64,000 nt of DNA from the NCBI GenBank assembly GCA_023428695.1, contig JAEYWY010000012.1, positions 1-64,000 of the forward strand, written 5' to 3'. Below, in pieces: positions 10,027 to 19,277 of the stretch. This stretch comes from Bacteroidota bacterium. Its GTDB lineage: Bacteria; Bacteroidota; Bacteroidia; Cytophagales; Cyclobacteriaceae. Numbering within the stretch: the first letter of the stretch is position 1; each line of letters opens with the position of its first letter. Position numbers and translations under genes: made by a program. The notes beneath the pieces were generated by a model that made no database searches, was not told the DNA's origin, and saw nothing but the letters and a program-made list of their open reading frames with translations.

Positions 10027-13000
10027 ATGCCCAGGGTTTTCATTTTTTTATGTCTTGTTCTGCTTTCCCAGATATCCTTCGCCCAGGATCAGCTGTCCAG
10101 GAATTATGTCGAAAAGCTTTATGAACGTGGCGAAGATCTGATCGCTCACGCCAACTATGGTGCTGCGCGCGAGGTCTTCAGCGAATTCCTCGCCCATGCA
10201 GGTCCGTCGGATAGCAGGAGGGGTGAAGCGGAATACTACGTCGCATTCAGCGCATTGACGTTGGGTCATCGCGACGGTGAGAAACTCATCGAAAACTTCA
10301 TCGCCCACAATCCGTCAAGTCCCAAAGCTTCAACCGCCTATTTTGATCTCGCTAACTTCTTTTACAACGAAGGCAACTACACGAAGGCGTCTTCATATTT
10401 CCGAAAGGTTAGCTTCCCTGCGCTCACCAGTGAACAACAACTTGAAGGGCATTTCAAATGGGGGTATAGCTATTTCAGTCAGAAGAAGCTTGACGAGGCA
10501 CTTGAGCAATTCAACTTCGTCAAGAACCAGCGTACCGGATTTTCGCCCGCAGCGAGTTACTATGCCGGGTTCGTCGAATCATCAAAGGGACAATATGACG
10601 AAGCGATTACCGATCTGAAACGCGCTGAGGCCAGCCCTTCCTATGCCAACGTGGTTCCGTATCTGATTGCCAATATTTATTTTCAACAGAAGCGCTACGA
10701 TGAAGTAATCCAGTACGCGAATACACTGAAGGATCGGAAGGGTATCGCCAACGCATCCGATATCTCGATGCTTGTCGCTGAATCGTACTACTACCAGGCT
10801 GACTACCAAAACGCTGTTGATTCATACCAGCGCTACATTGACAATAACGCCCGGGCTGAGGGCGGCTTACTGTTCCGTGCCGGTTACGCCAACTACGTGG
10901 CTGGAAACACTGAGCGCGGAGTCGCCTACCTCGATAAGGCTGCGGCTACGCGCGATACGGTGAGCTACTACGCATCGTACTACCTTGGTATTCTTCATGT
11001 GAAGCAGGGCAATAAGTCCCTGGCCCTGAACGCGTTTGATTATGCGCGCAAGAATCCGGCTGACCCGGCACTTGCGGAAGAGAGTGCATTCCAGGTTGGA
11101 AAGATTGCCTACGATGCGGGCAAACCTGATCGCGCGATAACCGAGTTTGAGAGTTTCGTCAAGACGTACCCCAGGAGCAGTCATGCCGGCGAAGTCAAGG
11201 AACTTCTCGCGCAGGCATACATCAACGGAAACAACTATAACAAGGCTATCGCGTACATTGAAGCCCTTCCAAACCGGAATCAGCTGATCAATCAGGCCTA
11301 CCAGAAAGCCACATACCTGAAAGGAACGGAGTTGTTTAACAAGGAACAATATGCCGACGCAGTGAAGAACTTCGAGAAGTCATTGAGTAATCCAGTCGAT
11401 CCGAAGTACGTTGTCCTTGCAAGCTTCTGGAACGCCGAAGCGTATTCAATGGCGCGCCGTTACGAAGAGGCGCTGACGCATTATCAGAAAGTCATTTCGT
11501 CGCTGCCGGATGTCGAACAGGATATCCTGATCAAGACACGCTACGGAATGGGCTATGCGTATTATAACACGAAGGTCTGGGACCGGGCGCTGTTCAACTT
11601 CAAGGATTTTACCAACCGTACCAACATCCATAATCCCAATTATTCCGATGGTCTTATCCGCCTGGCGGATTGTTATTATGTGAATCGTCAGTACGAAGAC
11701 GCGCTGGCAACCTATAATAAAGCAAAGACTGCGAGCACGGCCGATAACGACTACATCTTATATCAGACTGGTACGATCTACGGAATGCAGAAGAAGTACA
11801 ACGACGCAAGTGCACGTTTTTCAGAACTGCTCACGAAGTTTCCGAAATCGCAATACCGGGATGAGGCGATTTTCAAACGCGCGGAGTACGACATGGAGCA
11901 AAGCAACTACACCTCCGCGGTTGACGGCCTGTCGCAACTTATCCGAGAGGGTGGGTCCAGACTTTTGCCGCTGGCGTATATGCGGAGGGCACAGTCCAAC
12001 TACAACCTGAAACAATACGAAAGAAGTATCAACGATTACAAACGGATCATTGATGAATATGCGAGCCATCCGGTTTCTAAGGATGCCCTGCCTCTCTTGC
12101 AGGAGGCTTTGACTGTGGTCGGAAAGTCGGAGGAGTTCGCGGCTTACCTGCAGAAACACAAGCAGTCAAATCCCGACAATCAGGGTTATGAAGCACTTGA
12201 ATTCGAAGGCGCTAAAAACCTGTATTTCAGCCAACAATATGCCAAATCTATAACCAGTCTGGTAGGTTTCCTGCGTGAATATCCGTCATCACCGAATGCG
12301 CGCGAGGCAAAGTTTCTGCTGGCGGAATCTTACTTCCGCACTAACCAGTTTGATTCGGCCGTACCCCTGTATAATGAGTTGGCCAACGATCCTGCATTTA
12401 CCGATGCGAGCCGTGTAGCGGGAAGGTTGTCGGAGATCCATTTCCGGAACAAAGACTACCAGAAAGCAATTCCTCAATTCAGAAGACTTGAACGGCTCGC
12501 GACAAACAAACGCGAACAATTCAATGCGTGGTCAGGTCTCATGGAATCGTATTACAATACCGGCAACTATGATTCAGCGGATGTGTTTGCAAGGGCCATA
12601 GTGGAAGGGGGCAGCGTCAGTGCCGGATCACAGAATAAGGCCTCCCTGTATCTCGGTAAGTCGGCCATGGCGCGCGGCGACCTCGACACAGCGAAGGACG
12701 AGTTCCTTAATACATTGAATACCGCGCGGGATGAATATGGCGCAGAGGCAAAGTACCTGCTGGCGAAAATCCTCCATGACCAGAAGGAATACAAACAGGC
12801 CTATGAAACGCTTATCGGACTCAATAACGATTTCTCCGCGTATGACCATTGGGTTGGTAAGGCGTTCCTGTTGCTGGCAGATAATTTCGTCGCCACCGAC
12901 GATGTCTTCCAGGCGAGGGCAACCCTGCAATCCCTGATTGACAATTTCCCCGAGGATTCTGTCAAAGCCGAGGCAAAGAGAAAGCTCGACGAACTCGAAA

Positions 13001-13053
13001 AACGTCAGCTCGAGAAACAGAAACAGATCGAAGCCGATACACTTGACAATTAA
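10027..13053 (+). CDS. Periplasmic TPR-repeat protein
   Basis: 1008 aa with a Sec signal peptide (hydrophobic residues 4-18, FAQDQ cleavage region). The rest is almost entirely tetratricopeptide-like repeats, with recurring motifs such as YDEAITDLKRAE, YEEALTHYQKVISS and YKQAYETLIGLN, and a charged helical C-terminus rich in Lys, Glu and Gln. Such proteins scaffold envelope complexes; no enzyme domain is present. It begins a collinear series with the outer-membrane barrel gene 21 bp downstream, then SPOR, TolQ, TolR and TonB-like genes. This suggests a role in an outer-membrane maintenance or division machine (inference). The region resembles YbgF/CpoB-type Tol partners only in general character. 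Confidence 0.8.
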   Translation: MPRVFIFLCLVLLSQISFAQDQLSRNYVEKLYERGEDLIAHANYGAAREVFSEFLAHAGPSDSRRGEAEYYVAFSALTLGHRDGEKLIENFIAHNPSSPKASTAYFDLANFFYNEGNYTKASSYFRKVSFPALTSEQQLEGHFKWGYSYFSQKKLDEALEQFNFVKNQRTGFSPAASYYAGFVESSKGQYDEAITDLKRAEASPSYANVVPYLIANIYFQQKRYDEVIQYANTLKDRKGIANASDISMLVAESYYYQADYQNAVDSYQRYIDNNARAEGGLLFRAGYANYVAGNTERGVAYLDKAAATRDTVSYYASYYLGILHVKQGNKSLALNAFDYARKNPADPALAEESAFQVGKIAYDAGKPDRAITEFESFVKTYPRSSHAGEVKELLAQAYINGNNYNKAIAYIEALPNRNQLINQAYQKATYLKGTELFNKEQYADAVKNFEKSLSNPVDPKYVVLASFWNAEAYSMARRYEEALTHYQKVISSLPDVEQDILIKTRYGMGYAYYNTKVWDRALFNFKDFTNRTNIHNPNYSDGLIRLADCYYVNRQYEDALATYNKAKTASTADNDYILYQTGTIYGMQKKYNDASARFSELLTKFPKSQYRDEAIFKRAEYDMEQSNYTSAVDGLSQLIREGGSRLLPLAYMRRAQSNYNLKQYERSINDYKRIIDEYASHPVSKDALPLLQEALTVVGKSEEFAAYLQKHKQSNPDNQGYEALEFEGAKNLYFSQQYAKSITSLVGFLREYPSSPNAREAKFLLAESYFRTNQFDSAVPLYNELANDPAFTDASRVAGRLSEIHFRNKDYQKAIPQFRRLERLATNKREQFNAWSGLMESYYNTGNYDSADVFARAIVEGGSVSAGSQNKASLYLGKSAMARGDLDTAKDEFLNTLNTARDEYGAEAKYLLAKILHDQKEYKQAYETLIGLNNDFSAYDHWVGKAFLLLADNFVATDDVFQARATLQSLIDNFPEDSVKAEAKRKLDELEKRQLEKQKQIEADTLDN

Positions 13054-13074
13054 TCGTTCCTATTTTTTACGATC

Positions 13075-14772
13075 ATGAAGATGCCATCCTTTTCAATTCA
13101 AATCTCGCGATGCTTACCCGCGGCAATAGCATTTCTATGCTTTTTCGGATTTGCTGCTTACGGCCAAAAAGACTGGACGGGCGAGATTCCTTCTGTTGAC
13201 ATAGAGATCGTCGAAACACGGGAGCTGACATTGCCACCGGCGAATCGCAATTTCGAGAAGATACCGCCCCGCGCGTCGGAGCCGATCAAACCACCGATAC
13301 GGTATGACTTTCAAGCCTTCAATTTTTCTGCTCCACCGGTATCTCCGGTGATCAGACCACTTAAACTAAAACCTGCATCGCCGGGTACTATCTATGGTGG
13401 TTTTCTGCGACTTGGCTATGGCAATTATGGATCGCCGTTGCTTGAGGGTTACATCACGTCACGGAAAGACAAAGACAAATTGATTGGCGCGCACCTGTAC
13501 CATTCGAGTTCTGCCAAGGGTCCCGTGGACGGAAAGAACTCAGGCAGCGGAACAACGAAAGCTGCATTGTTTGGCAGAACGTTCAGCCAGTCAGTGGCAT
13601 TCTCCGGCAGGATCGACGCCGAAAACAGGGCGACCCATTTCTATGGATATCCGGATGAACTCGAGGTGGATGCCTCTGACATCAGACAGGCCTACAATCT
13701 GTTCCGCATAAGCGGAGACGTTTCGAATGCAAAGAACACGGACTTCTCGTACAAGCTCGGCGCTCAGGTCAGTCACCTTGCCCACAAGTTCGATGCGCGC
13801 GAAACAGAAGCGGATATCATCTTCGAATCCGGTTACAAGACCGGCGATGATTCAGGATTTAATATTGACGCATCGTATACTGCGTTGAGCCGGAAGGACA
13901 TTGACGTATCGTCGAAGTTGAGAAACCTTTTTACGGTATCGCCGAGTTATACCTTCGCTGTTGAGAACCTGGTCATTAAACTCGGGCTCGGCATCGCGTA
14001 TGAGAACGATACCCTGAATAAAGACTTTCACATTTACCCGAATGTAAGAGCAACGTATCCGCTGAGTCCTTCTGTTGATCTTGTAGCTGCACTTGAGGGT
14101 GGCATGGAGAAGGTTTCGTTGGCGACACTTTCATACAAGAATATCTGGCTTGCGCCGAATGTACCACTGGCGCATTTGAGTAAGCTCTATGATCTTTCGG
14201 CTGCGATTAACGCGCGCGTCGGCAATAAGGTAGGGGTCCATGCAGGGTTCAGTATGTCTGCTTCGAAGAACATGCACTTCTTTGTTAACCGGATGAATAC
14301 CGTTGAGCGTCCATGGGGTCAGGCACAGTTTGATGTGATTTATTCGGATGGTACATTCTACCGCACAAATCTCTTTGGATCACTTAGCTATGCCCAGTCA
14401 GAGAAAGTCAAACTTTCACTACGTGGTGATGTCTATACGTATGCGCTTGGTAAGGATGAAATCGTTGGAGAGCCCTGGCATCTGCCGGGTTACAAGCTGA
14501 GTGCAAGCGCATCATTTAACGTTGCGGACAAGCTGTTGGTAAGTGCGGACATCATCGGCATGGGTGGTCTGAAAGGGAGGGATCCTGAAACCGGTGATGT
14601 CATCAAGCTTGATGGAGCACTTGACGTGAGCGCCAAAGCTGAATACCTGTTCTCACAGAGTTTTTCAATCTTCGGACAGTTTAATAACATCGTGGGCAAC
14701 AACTATCCGTTGTTCCTTTATTATCCTGTTCGCGGGTTCCAGTTTACCGCAGGGATCACGTGGAGCTTCTGA
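13075..14772 (+). CDS. Outer-membrane beta-barrel protein, partner of the TPR protein
   Basis: 565 aa with a signal peptide (FFGFAAYGQ cleavage region). A proline-rich segment (~35-105) precedes alternating amphipathic strands from about residue 110 to the end. The C-terminus FTAGITWSF ends in the aromatic residue expected for BAM-inserted barrels. No TonB box and no plug domain are visible, so it is not a typical TonB-dependent receptor. It sits 21 bp after the TPR gene and is probably co-transcribed with it. The proline-rich region could act as a periplasmic tether. The function is not recognised; a porin-like or structural envelope role is the most that can be supported. Confidence 0.7.
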   Translation: MKMPSFSIQISRCLPAAIAFLCFFGFAAYGQKDWTGEIPSVDIEIVETRELTLPPANRNFEKIPPRASEPIKPPIRYDFQAFNFSAPPVSPVIRPLKLKPASPGTIYGGFLRLGYGNYGSPLLEGYITSRKDKDKLIGAHLYHSSSAKGPVDGKNSGSGTTKAALFGRTFSQSVAFSGRIDAENRATHFYGYPDELEVDASDIRQAYNLFRISGDVSNAKNTDFSYKLGAQVSHLAHKFDARETEADIIFESGYKTGDDSGFNIDASYTALSRKDIDVSSKLRNLFTVSPSYTFAVENLVIKLGLGIAYENDTLNKDFHIYPNVRATYPLSPSVDLVAALEGGMEKVSLATLSYKNIWLAPNVPLAHLSKLYDLSAAINARVGNKVGVHAGFSMSASKNMHFFVNRMNTVERPWGQAQFDVIYSDGTFYRTNLFGSLSYAQSEKVKLSLRGDVYTYALGKDEIVGEPWHLPGYKLSASASFNVADKLLVSADIIGMGGLKGRDPETGDVIKLDGALDVSAKAEYLFSQSFSIFGQFNNIVGNNYPLFLYYPVRGFQFTAGITWSF

Positions 14773-14802
14773 GGCCGGGGGTGGAGTAAGGTCGGGGGAT
14801 GG

Positions 14803-14832
14803 TTTGTAAGCTGGAAATTTTGCTTATTTTTG
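14803..14832 (+). promoter_or_regulatory. Bacteroidota-type promoter for the SPOR gene
   Basis: A -33-like TTTG at 14803-14806 and a -7 element TATTTTTG at 14825-14832 are separated by 18 bp. This is close to the Bacteroidota sigma-A pattern TTTG-N19-21-TAnnTTTG. It lies 40 bp before the SPOR gene start and suggests that the SPOR-TolQ-TolR part can be transcribed separately from the TPR/barrel pair. Confidence 0.5.
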
Positions 14833-14871
14833 TATAATTAGCTAATCCTTAGAACCTAACTATTTTTTGAT

Positions 14872-15651
14872 ATGGCTAGAAGAAAGCAAAACAATGATGA
14901 CGCGTCAGAGGAAAATGACAACATCAACAATGAAAATGCCGATGACACGTTTGGTTTGCCGGAGGTTGAATACGAGCCGATAAAAAGAGATGAACCGGTT
15001 GAAGAACCTCCTGTCGAAGAGCCTGTATACGAGGAGACGAACGAAGTAAGGGAAGAACTCGTCCAGCCTGAAGAGGTCTACGACGATTCTCACCACGAGG
15101 AACATCAGGAATTTCACTCACGCTACTCCTACATGGAAGAAAACAATCAGTCGGTTTGGCCTAAAGTCCTCGCTATCCTGCTGATGTTGATCGTGGTCGG
15201 AGGAGCAATTTACTATTTCGCTTATTACAAACCTGCCCAGGACAAGGAGAAGCAGGAGCGGCTGGCACGTGAAGAAGAGCAAAGACGCGAGCGCGACGCT
15301 CAGCGTGCACGTGAAGCTGAGGCAAAACGCCTTGCCGATGAAGCTGCTCAGCGCAAAGCCGACTCACTGGCAAATCTTAAGAAAGAAGGTTCAATTGAAA
15401 TGTTATCCGGACGGACCGGTCAGTATTGGGTTGTCGTAGCAAGCAATATTGACGACGACCTGCTCATGGATTTTGCTCAAAAGCTTTCGAACGATGGCAA
15501 GCAGGTCAAGATCATCCCGCCGTTTGGAAAGGACGGCAAATTTTATCGGCTGGCTGTCGAATCCCGCGACAACTACCAGGACGCGCAGGCGACTGCTGAT
15601 GGCATGAAAGGTGGGGAATTTGGTGACCAGCTGTGGGTCGTGAGGTATTAA
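14872..15651 (+). CDS. SPOR-domain membrane protein
   Basis: 259 aa. A strongly acidic cytoplasmic N-terminus (~1-95; EPVEEPPVEEPVYEE) is followed by one transmembrane helix (~97-117). A charged coiled coil (~121-175) rich in Arg, Glu and Ala comes next, and a C-terminal SPOR domain (~180-259; QYWVVVASNIDDDLLM, GKFYRLAVES). SPOR domains bind denuded peptidoglycan at division sites. The layout matches FtsN/DamX-like proteins, though sequence identity to a named protein cannot be claimed. Its own promoter precedes it, and the TolQ-like gene starts 98 bp later. This couples septal peptidoglycan recognition to the Tol-like motor genes (inference). Confidence 0.82.
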   Translation: MARRKQNNDDASEENDNINNENADDTFGLPEVEYEPIKRDEPVEEPPVEEPVYEETNEVREELVQPEEVYDDSHHEEHQEFHSRYSYMEENNQSVWPKVLAILLMLIVVGGAIYYFAYYKPAQDKEKQERLAREEEQRRERDAQRAREAEAKRLADEAAQRKADSLANLKKEGSIEMLSGRTGQYWVVVASNIDDDLLMDFAQKLSNDGKQVKIIPPFGKDGKFYRLAVESRDNYQDAQATADGMKGGEFGDQLWVVRY

Positions 15652-15749
15652 TTTTTTCCGCCTGAGGGCACGGTACAGTAATTGCTGTCGTTTACTTCAT
15701 AGCGGTTATATCTGCTACTTTTATTTTTTAAACTTTATTCTTTACCCGA

Positions 15750-16424
15750 ATGATTCTACTTCAGATCGCCCAGGATACAACTGCTGTTGATTCAGGACTG
15801 GGGGACTCCGTCTCTATTATTGATCTCGTTTTCGCTGGTGGCCCGGTAATGATTCCGATTGCGCTGCTTTCGGTCGGCGCCATCTACCTGTTTGTTGAAC
15901 GTCTGCTGGTGATCAACAAAGCAAACCAGGATCCCGATGCATTCATGGGGCGCGTCAAGGAACTTGTCTTGCGTGGCGACATCAACGGTGCCCGTATGCT
16001 GTGTTCACAAAACGATACCCCGGTTGCGCGTATGATCGAGAAGGGAATATCACGGATCGGCAGCCCGTTGAAGACGATCGAGGCGTCAATAGAAAATGTT
16101 GGTAAGATCGAAATCTTCAAACTTGAGAAGAACCTGTCGACACTGGCGACCATTGCCGGTGCAGCGCCGATGATTGGTTTCCTCGGTACCGTTATTGGTA
16201 TGGTTCAGGCTTTCATTGCAATTGCGCAGGAGGAGGGATCGGTTAGTCCGAAACTTCTATCGTCGGGTATCTACACCGCCATGATCACTACCGTTGCGGG
16301 GTTGATTGTGGGTATCATCGCTTACCTCGCGTATAACTATCTGGTTACACGTGTACAAAAGGTAATTCACAAGATGGAATACACGTCCATCGACTTCATT
16401 GACTTGCTCCAGGAACCCAGGTAA
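15750..16424 (+). CDS. MotA/TolQ/ExbB proton channel family protein
   Basis: 224 aa with three transmembrane segments (~28-50, ~130-155, ~172-195). The family signature in the second and third helices is clear: GAAPMIGFLGTVIGMVQAF and ITTVAGLIVGIIAYLAYN. It forms a pentameric inner-membrane channel with the ExbD/TolR protein encoded 21 bp downstream and uses the proton gradient to power a TonB/TolA-type protein. The neighbourhood (SPOR and TPR genes upstream, TonB-like gene downstream) favours a Tol-like over a nutrient-uptake role, but ExbB and TolQ cannot be separated on sequence alone. Confidence 0.9.
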   Translation: MILLQIAQDTTAVDSGLGDSVSIIDLVFAGGPVMIPIALLSVGAIYLFVERLLVINKANQDPDAFMGRVKELVLRGDINGARMLCSQNDTPVARMIEKGISRIGSPLKTIEASIENVGKIEIFKLEKNLSTLATIAGAAPMIGFLGTVIGMVQAFIAIAQEEGSVSPKLLSSGIYTAMITTVAGLIVGIIAYLAYNYLVTRVQKVIHKMEYTSIDFIDLLQEPR

Positions 16425-16445
16425 CAATATAAACGTTTCTGCACT

Positions 16446-16841
16446 ATGAGGCTCAACTCAAAAAACAAGATAGACGCAGGCTTCAGCATGGCCTCCATGA
16501 CGGATCTGATCTTTTTGTTGCTGGTTTTCTTCATGCTGACATCCTCTTTTGTCACACCATCAGGACTTCCCGTAAACCTGCCGTCGGCAAAGAAAAGTGT
16601 GATTGAAGTCCAAAAGCTTTCAGTTACTGTGACGAAGGACTTTCAATATTATGTAAATGATAGGAAGATCAGCCGGGCGAACCTCGAAGGCGAACTCAAG
16701 AGCCGCCTGAACGCTCCCGGCGGATCAGTTGTTATTCATATTGATGAGTCTGTTCCCACTGAGCACCTCGTATACGTGGCGGGTATCGCTGCGGAGCTTG
16801 AAGCTAAAGTGGTAGTTGCAACCAAACCCGGAAAGAAATAA
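16446..16841 (+). CDS. ExbD/TolR family protein
   Basis: 131 aa: short cytoplasmic N-terminus, one transmembrane helix (~18-38) with the conserved proton-carrying aspartate in SMASMTDLIFLLLVFFML, and a small periplasmic ExbD/TolR domain (~45-131) ending near HLVYVAGIAAELEAKVVVAT. It works as a dimer inside the TolQ/ExbB pentamer. It is 21 bp after the channel gene and 2 bp before the TonB-like gene, an obvious operon. Confidence 0.9.
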   Translation: MRLNSKNKIDAGFSMASMTDLIFLLLVFFMLTSSFVTPSGLPVNLPSAKKSVIEVQKLSVTVTKDFQYYVNDRKISRANLEGELKSRLNAPGGSVVIHIDESVPTEHLVYVAGIAAELEAKVVVATKPGKK

Positions 16842-16843
16842 TC

Positions 16844-17716
16844 ATGACGCACGCCGAGGAAAAAAAGAACCAGCGCATTGCAATGATCACTTCTATAAGT
16901 GTTCATGCAGTGGTCTTCCTTTTGTTGTTTTTCCTCGTTGCATGGAAGGCACCCAACCCGCCGCACCCGGAAATCGGGATCGTTGTAAACTGGGGTGAAG
17001 ACGAACAAGGTTCGGGCGATACACAACCTGATAAGTCCGCCGGCTCGGAAGGCACACAGGAAGAGGAACCCAATCAACCTGATCCAGCTCCTGAAGAACC
17101 ACAGGTACAACCTGAAGAAGTCGTTGAGTCAAAACCGGTAGAGCAGGAAGTGGTATCGAAGGTGGAAAGCCCGGTTGTGGTGGAGGAAAAGAAGGTGGAG
17201 AAACAGCCAGAGAAACCGGTTGTAAAACCTGAACCGAAGAAAGAGCCCGAGAAGCCCAAAGTTGATGAGAACGCGCTGTTCAAACCAAAGACTGCTACCA
17301 CAGACAACAAGACGTCTGAAGCCAGGGCAGGTCAGAATGCCAATGAAGGTGATGATGTAAATAGGACCGGTAACAAGGGCCAGACCGACGGAACACTTGA
17401 CAAGAATGCTGTATACAAAGGCCCGGCAGGAGGAGGAAACAACGGCATCGGTTTGCAGATGCCAGGGTGGGCGTGGGCGACTCAGCCGCAACCCAAGGGG
17501 CTTACGAGTACGTTATCGGGTAAGGTCCGCTTTGAAATCGAAGTGGATGAAAATGGGGATATCATCAAGATCACCACACTTGAAAGGACGCTCAATTTCG
17601 AAGACGAGCGTATGCTAAAATCATTGATCCAAAAGAGTCGCCTGGAAAAAACTTCACCAGGTGATGCACCGCCAAAGTCAACGGGTATTGTTGAGTTCAC
17701 ATTAAGGCTGGAATAA
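16844..17716 (+). CDS. TonB/TolA-like energy transducer
   Basis: 290 aa. An N-terminal anchor helix (~15-35, SISVHAVVFLLLFFLVAW) carries the histidine typical of TonB. A long Pro/Glu/Lys-rich periplasm-spanning region (~55-150; PVVKPEPKKEPEKPK) and a Gly/Asn-rich section follow. The C-terminal domain (~215-290; VRFEIEVDENGDIIKI) is TonB-like. It couples the ExbB/ExbD motor to an outer-membrane partner. Immediate linkage to the motor genes and to upstream SPOR, TPR and barrel genes suggests the partner may be the barrel at 13075-14772 (inference). TonB and TolA cannot be distinguished with certainty. Confidence 0.85.
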   Translation: MTHAEEKKNQRIAMITSISVHAVVFLLLFFLVAWKAPNPPHPEIGIVVNWGEDEQGSGDTQPDKSAGSEGTQEEEPNQPDPAPEEPQVQPEEVVESKPVEQEVVSKVESPVVVEEKKVEKQPEKPVVKPEPKKEPEKPKVDENALFKPKTATTDNKTSEARAGQNANEGDDVNRTGNKGQTDGTLDKNAVYKGPAGGGNNGIGLQMPGWAWATQPQPKGLTSTLSGKVRFEIEVDENGDIIKITTLERTLNFEDERMLKSLIQKSRLEKTSPGDAPPKSTGIVEFTLRLE

Positions 17717-17717
17717 T

Positions 17718-17936
17718 ATGAACGACGACTACGTTGCATTCATCCGGGACGTCGTCATTTCCATACACGCCAACATCCGAGAACTTCACGAGCGAAAAAA
17801 CTTCGCGGACCCTGAGGAACAATCATACATCGATGGCAAGCTGATGGCATACCAGGAAGTCGACAGTCTCCTCCGCAGCAGCGCCCGCGAATTCAACCTC
17901 CCCGTGGAACAACTCGGCCTTGCAAAGAAACAATAG
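17718..17936 (+). CDS. Small conserved-looking hypothetical protein
   Basis: 72 aa, starting one base after the TonB-like gene stops, so it is almost certainly in the same mRNA. It is helical and soluble, with no signal peptide: an N-terminal helix (VAFIRDVVISIHANIRELH) and a second helical part (MAYQEVDSLLRSSAREF). No family was recognised. Its position between the Tol-like motor genes and folC suggests either a small cytoplasmic accessory factor or a housekeeping passenger. Confidence 0.6.
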   Translation: MNDDYVAFIRDVVISIHANIRELHERKNFADPEEQSYIDGKLMAYQEVDSLLRSSAREFNLPVEQLGLAKKQ

Positions 17937-17981
17937 CCTGCCTATTGAAATTTCCTCGAAGGATAAGCACATTTGCGGTGG

Positions 17982-19277
17982 ATGTTTACCACCTACGCCG
18001 ACACCCTGACGTACCTCTACCAGAACCTTCCGGTTTTTCAACGTGTCGGCAGCGTCGCCTACAAAAAGGATATTGCGAACACGATACGCCTCTGCGAGAT
18101 TCTTGGCAATCCCCATAAGAAATTCAAATCGGTGCACATAGCCGGCACCAACGGCAAGGGGAGCACATCTCATATGCTTTCTGCGGTGCTGCAGGTGGCA
18201 GGATACAAAACCGGCTTGTACACCTCACCCCATCTGCATGAATTCACCGAGCGCATACGCGTGGACGGCGCAGAGGTATCGCGTGAGTTTATTGTCGACT
18301 TTGTTAACCGTATTCAGCCCTACATCGACGAGATAAAGCCATCTTTTTTTGAGATCACGGTGGCTATGGCGTTCGACTACTTTGCAAGCCAGCAAATAGA
18401 TATCGCTGTTGTTGAAGTAGGTCTGGGCGGCAGGCTCGATTCCACTAACGTTATAACTCCTGAGCTTTCGCTGATCACCAACATAGGCTGGGATCACAAG
18501 GACCTGTTAGGGGATACGTTGGTACAGATCGCGGGAGAAAAGGCGGGTATCATCAAACCTGGTGTTCCCGTTGTTGTGAGTGAACGACAGCCCGGGATCG
18601 ATGAGGTATTCATCCGCCGGGCACAGGAACTCGGGTCTCAAATCCATTTCGCAACCGAAGATTTCCGGGTAGAGCCCGTCAATAAGGCCGGCCGCATTAC
18701 CCTCAACGTCTTCCATCGGGGCGATATGATCTTCCCCGATCTGTACATTCCCTTACAAGGGTATTATCAGCAAAAAAATTTAATCGGTGTACTGAAGGCC
18801 GTTGAAGTTCTCGATCACCTGAATTGGGGCATTACTTCGGAAGGACTGCTTAAGGGTCTGAGTGAAGTTACAACCCTCACTGGCCTCAGGGGGCGGTGGC
18901 AAAAGCTGGGAGAACGTCCGCTTGTTGTTTGCGACACCGGCCACAATATCGACGGCATTCGGGAAGTGGTTAATCAAATACGCGCACAAAGCTTTCAAAA
19001 ATTACATATCGTTTTTGGTGTGGTGAAGGACAAAGACCTTGGTGCGGTCCTCGAAGTTTTGCCAGGTGACGCATTCTATTACTTTTGTGAAGCGAAGATT
19101 CCACGGGCGATGCCGGCAGCACAGCTTGCTCAACTCGCGGAGTCTGCGGGACTCTCAGGCGTGATTGTCCCGGATGTTCAAAGTGCTGTGAATGAAGCCA
19201 GGAACCGTGCTGCCCCAGACGATATGATTTTTATTGGCGGAAGTACTTTTGTTGTCGCGGAACTGGACAATCTATGA
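17982..19277 (+). CDS. folC: Folylpolyglutamate synthase / dihydrofolate synthase
   Basis: 431 aa from the ATG at 17982; a TTG three codons earlier is a less likely start. It is a Mur-ligase family ATP-dependent enzyme that adds glutamate to folates. P-loop: HIAGTNGKGSTSH with Lys59; then TSPHLHEFTERIRVDG (omega loop), VEVGLGGRLDSTNV and TNIGWDHKDLLG for Mg/ATP binding. A C-terminal Mur ligase domain follows (VCDTGHNIDGI). The length fits the family. The stop overlaps trmB by four bases (ATGA). Confidence 0.93.
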   Translation: MFTTYADTLTYLYQNLPVFQRVGSVAYKKDIANTIRLCEILGNPHKKFKSVHIAGTNGKGSTSHMLSAVLQVAGYKTGLYTSPHLHEFTERIRVDGAEVSREFIVDFVNRIQPYIDEIKPSFFEITVAMAFDYFASQQIDIAVVEVGLGGRLDSTNVITPELSLITNIGWDHKDLLGDTLVQIAGEKAGIIKPGVPVVVSERQPGIDEVFIRRAQELGSQIHFATEDFRVEPVNKAGRITLNVFHRGDMIFPDLYIPLQGYYQQKNLIGVLKAVEVLDHLNWGITSEGLLKGLSEVTTLTGLRGRWQKLGERPLVVCDTGHNIDGIREVVNQIRAQSFQKLHIVFGVVKDKDLGAVLEVLPGDAFYYFCEAKIPRAMPAAQLAQLAESAGLSGVIVPDVQSAVNEARNRAAPDDMIFIGGSTFVVAELDNL

